Source: Patescibacteria group bacterium
Lineage (GTDB): Bacteria; Patescibacteriota; Minisyncoccia; Phycocordibacterales; UBA1006
Direction: 5' to 3'
Assembly (NCBI GenBank): GCA_020428585.1
Contig: JAGQMP010000003.1
Coordinates: 1-26,349 of the forward strand
Length of the DNA: 26,349 nt
Shown here: piece after piece, positions 21,377 through 26,349 of the stretch
Layout of the letters: the number at the start of each line of letters is the position of its first letter
How positions within the stretch are numbered: position 1 is the stretch's first letter
Notes under the pieces: model-generated
Database searches by the model: none
Told to the model about the DNA's origin: nothing
Seen by the model: only the letters and a program-made list of their open reading frames with translations
Translations under genes and position numbers: made by a program

Positions 21377-22552
21377 CTAGAGTCTATCAAAGAGTCGTAC
21401 TGTTCGCAGCAGCTGGGTATCAGTGAGGTCTTCGGGTTGATATGGTACGTCATACTCGGGTATGATGCCGTCGTCAGAAATCGAACGACCTTCTGGTGTC
21501 AACCACCTGGCGACCGTAACCTTAAGAGAGGTTCCTCCCGGAAGATCAATGTATTCTTGGACTGATCCTTTTCCAAAACTTGGCTCCCCTGCTATGGTGG
21601 CTATGTGATTTTCCGATAAGGCACCGGCCAGGATTTCCGAAGCAGAAGCTGAACCATTATTGATTAAGATAATAATCTCAAGGTCATAACTTTCAAGAAT
21701 ATCAAAACCTCGACTACGATAAACGGTCGTGGATCCTCCCTCCCCTGCCTCTTCACGAACAATAACTGCGCCTTGTGGCAGGAAGTAACTCGCCATATCA
21801 ACTGAGGCATCAAGGAACCCTCCTGGGTTATTTCTTAGGTCTATCACTAAACGATGAAGGCCACTTTCTTTTAGTTCCTTAACCGCGTCTTTGAAGGCGT
21901 CAGCCGATGATTGGTTGAAATTATAGAGATGGATGATGAAGGTATCATCAAAAATTTCAGTATCAAGAATCGGCACAACAACATGATCTCGGGTAACGGT
22001 AATAAGAAGTGGCTCCGCCTCGCCTTGTCGCACGACCATTAAGGAGACCTTGGTTCCCACCTCGCCCCGAATTAAGGAGATAGCCCCATCAAGCGTCATG
22101 CCATCAATATCAGTCCCGTCGATATGAGTAATGATGTCACGTGGTTCAAGGCCTGCAGCTTCGGCCGGTGAATCTTTGAGGGGCGCAACGACAACGAGGT
22201 AACCATCTTCGACCCCAATTTCGGCGCCGATACCTCCAAATTCCCCCGCAATAGAATCGCTAAAGAAGGCTGTCTCACTAGGTGGAAAAAACGTCGTATA
22301 GTCATCGTGATAGCTTGCAACGAGGCCTTCAATTGCCCCATACACCTTATCTTCAGAGGAGGGTTCTTCAAACGGATACTTATCTTCGATGATTGACCAG
22401 ACATCCCAAAAGAGACTGAAATCGTTTATTCCTTTTCTTGATTGATCAATATGATTTAACAGTCCGTAGCCAAGATAGCCCAGCACAAAAAACACAAGAG
22501 CAAGAATGACATTGTGTGTTGAGAATTTTTGTTTATGTTCTTTAGATTCCAT
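21377..22552 (-). CDS. ctpA: S41-family C-terminal processing peptidase (CtpA-like)
   Basis: Membrane-anchored serine protease acting outside the cytoplasm. An N-terminal helix (VILALVFFVLGYLGYGLL) is the anchor; residues about 95-190 are a PDZ domain (GGIGAEIGVEDGYLVV, SPAEAAGLEPRDIITHIDG); the S41 domain follows with RLVIDLRNNPGGFLDASV, INNGSASASEILAGAL carrying the probable nucleophile Ser303, and SFGKGSVQE with the general-base Lys328 25 residues later, the spacing of the family. It lies 9 nt after the glycosidase-like gene and 6 nt before rplI. Its neighbours suggest envelope maintenance. Confidence 0.93.
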   Translation of the reverse strand: MESKEHKQKFSTHNVILALVFFVLGYLGYGLLNHIDQSRKGINDFSLFWDVWSIIEDKYPFEEPSSEDKVYGAIEGLVASYHDDYTTFFPPSETAFFSDSIAGEFGGIGAEIGVEDGYLVVVAPLKDSPAEAAGLEPRDIITHIDGTDIDGMTLDGAISLIRGEVGTKVSLMVVRQGEAEPLLITVTRDHVVVPILDTEIFDDTFIIHLYNFNQSSADAFKDAVKELKESGLHRLVIDLRNNPGGFLDASVDMASYFLPQGAVIVREEAGEGGSTTVYRSRGFDILESYDLEIIILINNGSASASEILAGALSENHIATIAGEPSFGKGSVQEYIDLPGGTSLKVTVARWLTPEGRSISDDGIIPEYDVPYQPEDLTDTQLLRTVRLFDRL

Positions 22553-22561
22553 GGTAAATAG

Positions 22562-23752
22562 CTAATCAGTATAAGCAGATCTGGTGTAACGGTTTTTTGG
22601 ATCCCAGACCATGTACGAGTCGAGTCCGACATCATACGTTGCCTGTATTTGAGCGCGTACCTCCCCTACCCCGTAGGTTGGAGTGCCGAGGCTAAAGTCT
22701 TGAATCCATGTCCGCAGTTTATCAGGATCTTCATTAATAGCCGACGCTCTTCTCGTAGCCGAAGTCATAGCTGCTTTTACTACTTCGTAGGGATGGGCAT
22801 TCGGATTTTGGTACCCAAAGAACCCAGAACTATAGTGTGAAGGATACACCATAGGAGCAATAGCATCAAAATGCGGGTAGATGTCCTCAAAATACTGACC
22901 AATGCCAATATCATCTTCTGCACTGGTAACGAGGCCAAAAATATCAGCAGAAATGGGAATCCCGTCATTAACCCTCAGGCGATTATCCAGGTAGGTATAG
23001 AAACGCTTCATCACATCCCGGCGTGTTTCCCCATCAGTAAGACCGTAATCAATATTACTAATATTTCCATCAGATGGATAGCGAATGTAATCGATATTAA
23101 TTTCATCAAAGCCAATATTATACGAGGCCTCTGCTATCGTAGCGAGATAATTCCATGCACCCTCATAACGGGGGTTAATAAATGACAGTCCCTTCCGGTC
23201 TGTCCATGTAGCACCGGTATCGACTCGAGTAAATGACCATGCTGGTTTCTTTGTTGACAAGAGCGGGTCTTGGAAGGCGGTCAGGCGGCCGATAACGTAA
23301 ATACCCCGATCATGAAGGTCGTCGATCAAAGCGGTCATATCAGGAACTCTTGTTGAATCAGTTCCAAGAGAGTCAACCAGAGGATGGTTTACATCAAAAG
23401 ATATATACCCCGTTGAATCTTTGATATCGATCACTACGGCATTGATGGGTGACGAATCTATGAATGATACTAACCCATTCCTTAATGACGGGGTTCCGGC
23501 TACCCAACTTGAAATATAAATAGCACGTACTTCATCAGGAGTTATCAGGTGCCGAACTTCAGGACCGCGTGCCCTGGTTATTCGATCAATGGTTGTGATC
23601 GTGTCGGCGTATGCAATAAAACTACGTTCAAGATGACCATTGGCGAGTGAAGTAATGAAAGCCGAGGAGTTGCTACTGGTTACGAGAACGAACAACCCGA
23701 TGAGGGTTGTTATTACGAGCATGGGGGTCGTGTAATACGATCGGTTAGCCAT
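22562..23752 (-). CDS. Membrane-anchored glycosidase-like protein (DUF4015 type)
   Basis: 396 residues: an N-terminal membrane anchor (MLVITTLIGLFVLVTS), a linker, then a TIM-barrel-like domain. The segments YISSWVAG, INAVVIDIKDSTGYISFD, ALIDDLHDRGIYVIGRLTAF and FDEINIDYIRYPSDG match the putative glycosyl hydrolase family DUF4015 as I know it; acidic residues in the last segment and APMVYPSHY are likely in the active site. The substrate is unknown; an exopolysaccharide or cell-wall glycan is a guess. The ATG overlaps the upstream stop by 8 nt (ATGGCTAA), implying coupling; a start 9 codons upstream is possible but less likely. Confidence 0.8.
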   Translation of the reverse strand: MANRSYYTTPMLVITTLIGLFVLVTSSNSSAFITSLANGHLERSFIAYADTITTIDRITRARGPEVRHLITPDEVRAIYISSWVAGTPSLRNGLVSFIDSSPINAVVIDIKDSTGYISFDVNHPLVDSLGTDSTRVPDMTALIDDLHDRGIYVIGRLTAFQDPLLSTKKPAWSFTRVDTGATWTDRKGLSFINPRYEGAWNYLATIAEASYNIGFDEINIDYIRYPSDGNISNIDYGLTDGETRRDVMKRFYTYLDNRLRVNDGIPISADIFGLVTSAEDDIGIGQYFEDIYPHFDAIAPMVYPSHYSSGFFGYQNPNAHPYEVVKAAMTSATRRASAINEDPDKLRTWIQDFSLGTPTYGVGEVRAQIQATYDVGLDSYMVWDPKNRYTRSAYTD

Positions 23753-24137
23753 GGTGAGCGGCACCCTCGGTATTATCAACGATATTCTCGTTCGTCATAA
23801 TTTCTTCTACATCATTTGACTCTGGTGTCGTATGGTGAGTACCCATGAGTGAACGAGAGGTTGATTCGTGTTGGGTTGGCTTGTTTGAAACCACTGGACT
23901 TTTCTTTGCATGTTCTTTAAAACGTTCTTGTAGTTCTTTGACATAATCTTCGAGTGAGGTTGCTTCATCTACTTCTTCGACAAGCCCTGATTTATGACGT
24001 AAAAAAAGTGCCGAGAGACCAATGATACAGCCAAGGATAATTACATAAAGATATTCGATGATCTCGCCGAATCCCAAAAAGGGAAATAAAAGCAAGAGGA
24101 CCGAGCTGACTAAAATCGTATTGATATAAGTTTTCAT
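23745..24137 (-). CDS. Hypothetical membrane protein with polar tail
   Basis: 130 residues from the ATG at 24137. Two membrane helices (TILVSSVLLLLFPFLGF and YLYVIILGCIIGLSALFL) are followed by a Lys/Glu-rich helical segment (EDYVKELQERFKEHAKK) and a low-complexity Ser/Thr/His tail. The frame extends to 24167, but a TATACT box 6 nt before 24137 favours the shorter form. I do not recognise a family. It overlaps the next gene by 8 nt. Confidence 0.65.
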   Translation of the reverse strand: MKTYINTILVSSVLLLLFPFLGFGEIIEYLYVIILGCIIGLSALFLRHKSGLVEEVDEATSLEDYVKELQERFKEHAKKSPVVSNKPTQHESTSRSLMGTHHTTPESNDVEEIMTNENIVDNTEGAAHHG

Positions 24138-24143
24138 GCGGAC

Positions 24144-24149
24144 AGTATA
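24144..24149 (-). promoter_or_regulatory. -10 box of the 130-residue membrane protein gene (minus strand)
   Basis: TATACT on the minus strand, 6 nt before the ATG at 24137. It lies about 27 nt downstream of the rsmI stop, so the genes from here to rplI may form their own operon. Confidence 0.6.
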
Positions 24150-24175
24150 CCGCAACGCAATACCCATCGCCAGGG

Positions 24176-24871
24176 TTAGGATGCAGCATCAACAACAATC
24201 ACAAATTCGCCCCTAACCTTGTCTTCATGCTGGGTGAAATAGTCAAAGATATCTCGGGCCGTACCGACCGGAGATTCTTCGTAGATCTTGGTTAATTCAC
24301 GTCCGACGCATACCAACCTATTGTCACTAAACCTCTCGTTTAGCTCAGCTAAGGTTTTCATAACACGGTGAGGTGATTCATAAAAAACAGATACGCGTTC
24401 GGATATCGCAATATCATCAAAAATTTTAGCCCTTCCCTTCTTATGTGGGAGGAAACCATAAAAGGTAAACTGATTTCCCGAAAAGCCGGTTAAAGATAAC
24501 ACGGTTGTCAGTGCCGACGCACCGGGAATTGCAATAATTGAACCCTCAGGGAGAACCTCGCGAATCTTGGCAACAAGCCTTACCCCGGGATCTGAAATGG
24601 TTGGAGTACCTGCATCAGACACCAAGGCAAAAACTTCACCGGTTTGCATACGTTTGATGATTGCTTCTTCGGATCCGTCTTTTGATTGAGCGTGATACGA
24701 TTCGAGTTTAGTGCTAATTCCATAAGCGTCAAAGAGCACCCGGGTCACTCGGGTGTCTTCGCATAGCACGGTATCTACGTTTGATAACACATCTACGGCT
24801 CGGTAACTGATATCTTTGAGATTGCCAATAGGGGTCGCGACCAGGTACAGTCGCACAAGGTCATCATTCAT
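24176..24871 (-). CDS. rsmI: 16S rRNA (cytidine-1402 2'-O)-methyltransferase
   Basis: Tetrapyrrole-methylase-fold enzyme that methylates the ribose of C1402 in the decoding centre. Signatures: LYLVATPIGNLKDISYRAV at the N-terminus, CEDTRVTRVLF, LVSDAGTPTISDPG for SAM binding, and IPGASALTTVLSLTGF. FYGFLPHKKGRA and FYESPHRV are also typical. It has 231 residues, where E. coli RsmI has about 286, so the C-terminal extension is absent. It starts 11 nt after the YceI-like gene. Confidence 0.95.
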   Translation of the reverse strand: MNDDLVRLYLVATPIGNLKDISYRAVDVLSNVDTVLCEDTRVTRVLFDAYGISTKLESYHAQSKDGSEEAIIKRMQTGEVFALVSDAGTPTISDPGVRLVAKIREVLPEGSIIAIPGASALTTVLSLTGFSGNQFTFYGFLPHKKGRAKIFDDIAISERVSVFYESPHRVMKTLAELNERFSDNRLVCVGRELTKIYEESPVGTARDIFDYFTQHEDKVRGEFVIVVDAAS

Positions 24872-24882
24872 ACGCCGAACCG

Positions 24883-25518
24883 TTACGCAGCTGTGATTGC
24901 TTTGAGCGTTCCTGAAACTTCAATCTGATCATTGATAGCCTTGTCTCCAAGGTCATCAAAGAAACTATTCGAACGGAATCGAATATCCCAGAGGGTTCGA
25001 TCAAGCGATCCGTTAAAAGTAACAACAAGAGATTCATCGTCGCCCATAGTGACCGTTGTCGGAATCGATACGGGTTGGGTAATTCCCCTCATGGTAAGAT
25101 CTCCGCTAATAGCACCGTTGAGGTAGCTCTTGATTGAAAACGTAGCTTCAGGATAATTCACTACATCAAAGAAATTATCGCTTTTTAGATCCTCTTCGAG
25201 CATACTAATTCCTTCGTCTGAGGTAATGCTTGCCATATCAAAGGCTATTGATCCAGAGATAAGTCCATCCTCTACAACGAGCGTTCCTGAAGAAACGGAA
25301 AGACCTCCTGGATGACTTTTGCCGATGGCTTTACCTTCCCAGGCAATCTGCGAACCGGCTGACACCGCATACGTTCCATCAGAAAGTTCACTGGTTACTT
25401 GGTAATCAGCGTCTTCTTGGAGGTCATTCCGAGGAAGTGGTTCTTCCCTTCCCTTCATGCTCTTAATAATCAGGATTGCTGCAATAACAACAATGATAAT
25501 CAATACAATTTTTTTCAT
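24883..25518 (-). CDS. Membrane-anchored YceI-family lipid-binding-like protein
   Basis: 211 residues. An N-terminal helix (KIVLIIIVVIAAILIIKSM) is followed by a YceI-like lipocalin-type beta-barrel: DGTYAVSAGSQIAWEGKAIG, GLISGSIAFDMASIT, DNFFDVVNYPEATFSIKSY, and GDLTMRGITQPVSIPTTVT, in the order seen in YceI proteins, which bind polyisoprenoids. It would face outside the membrane. A longer frame to 25566 overlaps the upstream gene, but an extended -10 ends 9 nt before the ATG at 25518. rsmI follows after 11 nt. Confidence 0.88.
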   Translation of the reverse strand: MKKIVLIIIVVIAAILIIKSMKGREEPLPRNDLQEDADYQVTSELSDGTYAVSAGSQIAWEGKAIGKSHPGGLSVSSGTLVVEDGLISGSIAFDMASITSDEGISMLEEDLKSDNFFDVVNYPEATFSIKSYLNGAISGDLTMRGITQPVSIPTTVTMGDDESLVVTFNGSLDRTLWDIRFRSNSFFDDLGDKAINDQIEVSGTLKAITAA

Positions 25519-25527
25519 AACGGGACC

Positions 25528-25536
25528 AGTATACCA
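25528..25536 (-). promoter_or_regulatory. Extended -10 promoter of the YceI-like gene (minus strand)
   Basis: TGG followed by TATACT on the minus strand, 9 nt before the ATG at 25518. Confidence 0.65.
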
Positions 25537-25540
25537 CAGC

Positions 25541-25894
25541 CTATCTTTGTTCATGGGTCTCGACATCCCTTACATTTCGACGTGAAATATTGTTCTGAAC
25601 ACTATCCACTACCCGCTTGCTCATAGTTTTGAAAGCGCGTTTTATTACGATGTAGATTGTTATTTCTACCGCTAGGGCAAGAACAGCAATAACTCCAAGG
25701 ATTTTGAATAACAAAAACCCATAGAAAAATCCTAAAAATAATAACCCTCCTGACAAAAGTGCCGTCACCACAAAGGCCGCGATAAAGAACCCTTCTACAA
25801 ATCCGAACGAGGTATCAGCAAGGAGTTCTTCAGGGGCGTGATAGCCCTGCTTAGCTTTTCTCGCGTAGTCGATGTATTTGAAAATGGTTAGCAT
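25541..25894 (-). CDS. Hypothetical membrane protein with two TM helices, 117 residues
   Basis: Not recognised. A short amphipathic N-terminus (MLTIFKYIDYARKAKQGY) precedes two long hydrophobic segments (GFFIAAFVVTALLSGGLLFL and FKILGVIAVLALAVEITIYI) and a basic C-terminus. The open frame continues upstream through the antisense of tRNA-Leu, but that part is an artefact; the ATG at 25894 is 6 nt after an extended -10 box. The stop lies 22 nt before the start of the YceI-like gene. Confidence 0.7.
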   Translation of the reverse strand: MLTIFKYIDYARKAKQGYHAPEELLADTSFGFVEGFFIAAFVVTALLSGGLLFLGFFYGFLLFKILGVIAVLALAVEITIYIVIKRAFKTMSKRVVDSVQNNISRRNVRDVETHEQR

Positions 25895-25900
25895 ACTGAT

Positions 25901-25909
25901 AGTGTAGCA
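25901..25909 (-). promoter_or_regulatory. Extended -10 promoter of the 117-residue gene (minus strand)
   Basis: TGC followed by TACACT on the minus strand, 6 nt before the ATG at 25894, back to back with the tRNA-Leu promoter. Confidence 0.6.
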
Positions 25910-25933
25910 AAATATTCCCATTTTGAAGTTTTG

Positions 25934-25942
25934 TGATAGTAT
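25934..25942 (+). promoter_or_regulatory. Probable extended -10 promoter of tRNA-Leu
   Basis: TGA followed by TAGTAT; the mature tRNA begins 10 nt downstream, so the precursor leader is only a few bases. Confidence 0.5.
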
Positions 25943-25952
25943 CTTTTGTATT

Positions 25953-26037
25953 GCCCAGGTGGTGGAATTGGTATACACACACGGTTGAGGGCCGTGGCTC
26001 CTAGAGCGTGCGGGTTCAAGTCCCGCCCTGGGCACCA
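25953..26037 (+). tRNA. tRNA-Leu (anticodon GAG)
   Basis: Class II tRNA: acceptor GCCCAGG/CCTGGGC, anticodon stem CACGG/CCGTG with loop TTGAGGG giving GAG, long variable arm GCTC-CTA-GAGC, T-arm GCGGG-TTCAAGT-CCCGC. Discriminator A26034, and CCA is encoded (26035-26037), unlike tRNA-Ala in this window. It is followed by element B. Confidence 0.97.
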
Positions 26038-26070
26038 ATTAAAAAGAGCTCCCTAGCTCTTTTTAATTGG
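26035..26070 (+). terminator. Hairpin P1 of element B, starting at the tRNA-Leu CCA
   Basis: Perfect 16-bp stem CCAATTAAAAAGAGCT (26035-26050) with 26055-26070, loop CCCT. The left arm starts right after the discriminator base, so the CCA tail is locked in the stem. The right arm contains TTTTT. It corresponds in position to the P1 hairpin after tRNA-Ala but has a different sequence. Confidence 0.8.
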
Positions 26071-26077
26071 TCAGGGA

Positions 26078-26219
26078 GAAACCTCCCTGCGGAGGTTTCG
26101 TCGGGACTTGAAAGGCGGAGCCATGTCCGATCTGAGCGGAGTGAAGCAGGACGGGCGAGCCGGGGTCGCGGAAGATTGCGTACGCAATCTATCTGTGACC
26201 AATTTCGCGTTGGGCACCA
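26078..26219 (+). ncRNA. Element B: second copy of the tRNA-linked structured element
   Basis: P2: GAAACCTCC (26078-26086) / GGAGGTTTC (26091-26099), loop CTGC. Then CGGGACTTGAA (26102-26112), an exact 11-nt complement of the tRNA-Leu T-arm at 26015-26025. Core 26111-26170, 58/60 identical to 2958-3017. P3: AGATTGC (26173-26179) / GCAATCT (26184-26190), loop GTAC, enclosed by GGTCGCG (26164-26170) / TGTGACC (26194-26200). It ends with a repeat of the tRNA-Leu 3' end, TGGGCACCA (26211-26219). The two differences in the core fall in GCGAAGC versus GCGGAGT, where a C-G pair becomes a G-T pair. Long open frames across it on both strands are artefacts. Confidence 0.75.
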
Positions 26220-26223
26220 AAAG

Positions 26224-26248
26224 AAAAACGTAGTTATCCTACGTTTTT
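26224..26248. terminator. Terminator after element B, shared with the convergent Excalibur gene
   Basis: 10-bp stem AAAAACGTAG / CTACGTTTTT, loop TTATC, followed by more T; A-runs give a T-run on the minus strand as well. If tRNA-Leu transcription passes P1, this is where it would stop, so element B would be part of the primary transcript. Confidence 0.88.
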
Positions 26249-26256
26249 TTATTTTG

Positions 26257-26349
26257 CTAAGCTTCTTTCGGTAACGATTCACAAACAATACCGTCTTTGT
26301 CTCCGTCGAGACGATTTACATCCGTACCACATTGGTCGTACACACGTTG
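26257..26349 (-). CDS. C-terminal end of an Excalibur-domain protein (partial)
   Basis: The frame enters from the right edge on the minus strand and ends with TAG. The 30 visible residues contain the Excalibur calcium-binding signature: a Cys (DQCGTDVNRL), then DGDKDGIVCESLP, with the DxDxDG loop and the second Cys. This domain is found at the C-terminus of secreted proteins, often after a thermonuclease-like nuclease; the catalytic part lies outside the window, so the function is open. Confidence 0.75.
   Translation of the reverse strand, partial: QRVYDQCGTDVNRLDGDKDGIVCESLPKEA

Noticed and set aside
25895..26038. N-terminal extension of the 117-residue membrane protein to 26038
   Set aside because: The extension is the antisense of tRNA-Leu; a -10 box 6 nt before 25894 gives a better start.
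26008..26288. Open frames on both strands over tRNA-Leu and element B
   Set aside because: Same reason: they begin inside the tRNA and read through structured noncoding sequence.
1..26349. CRISPR array or rRNA genes
   Set aside because: No regularly spaced direct repeats and no rRNA signatures were seen.

Overview
The window most likely comes from a member of the Candidate Phyla Radiation (Patescibacteria, probably Parcubacteria-like). This is inferred from several reduced versions of universal proteins (a UvrC that ends without helix-hairpin-helix repeats, an AspRS without the GAD insertion), tight gene packing, almost no Shine-Dalgarno sequences but many -10 boxes only 6-9 nt from start codons, and many small uncharacterised membrane proteins. 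No 16S rRNA is present, so the placement is an inference. TGG encodes Trp, at least one gene ends in TGA, and no recoding is needed.

Layout. 1-2178: end of a probable murF, then ddl and a short uvrC. 2215-3236: a hypothetical gene, then tRNA-Ala(TGC) with its own promoter, followed by an unusual structured element (element A). 3237-6485: an AT-rich restriction-modification cassette (XRE/C-type regulator, PD-(D/E)XK nuclease, fused methyltransferase-specificity protein) with a large operator-like palindrome over the methyltransferase start. 6588-9207: rlmB, an MscS channel and trpS. 9236-9360: a T-box riboswitch whose probable target, aspS (9811-11259), is separated from it by an AT-rich membrane-protein gene. 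11852-17982: scpA-scpB-mraY-ftsW-murG-gltX, combining chromosome segregation, peptidoglycan synthesis and a tRNA synthetase. 18499-20835: a secreted coiled-coil M23 peptidase, a small membrane protein and the ribosome-assembly GTPase engB. 20930-25894 (minus strand): a small membrane protein, a YceI-like protein, rsmI, a small membrane protein, a DUF4015-type glycosidase-like protein, an S41 peptidase and rplI. 25953-26248: tRNA-Leu(GAG) followed by a second copy of the structured element (element B). The window ends in the 3' end of an Excalibur-domain gene.

The most interesting feature is the tRNA-linked element. Downstream of both tRNAs in the window there is the same architecture: a long hairpin starting directly after the discriminator base, a second hairpin with a CTGC loop, a segment complementary to the T-arm of that particular tRNA, a 60-nt core that is identical at 58 positions, a third hairpin, and finally a second copy of the 3' end of that same tRNA. 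The hairpin stems differ completely between copies but keep base pairing, so structure seems to be selected. I know no named RNA or mobile-element family with this plan.

Secondary themes are widespread leaderless transcription, dense intrinsic terminators (often bidirectional and overlapping stop codons), and AT-rich small genes slotted next to housekeeping genes.
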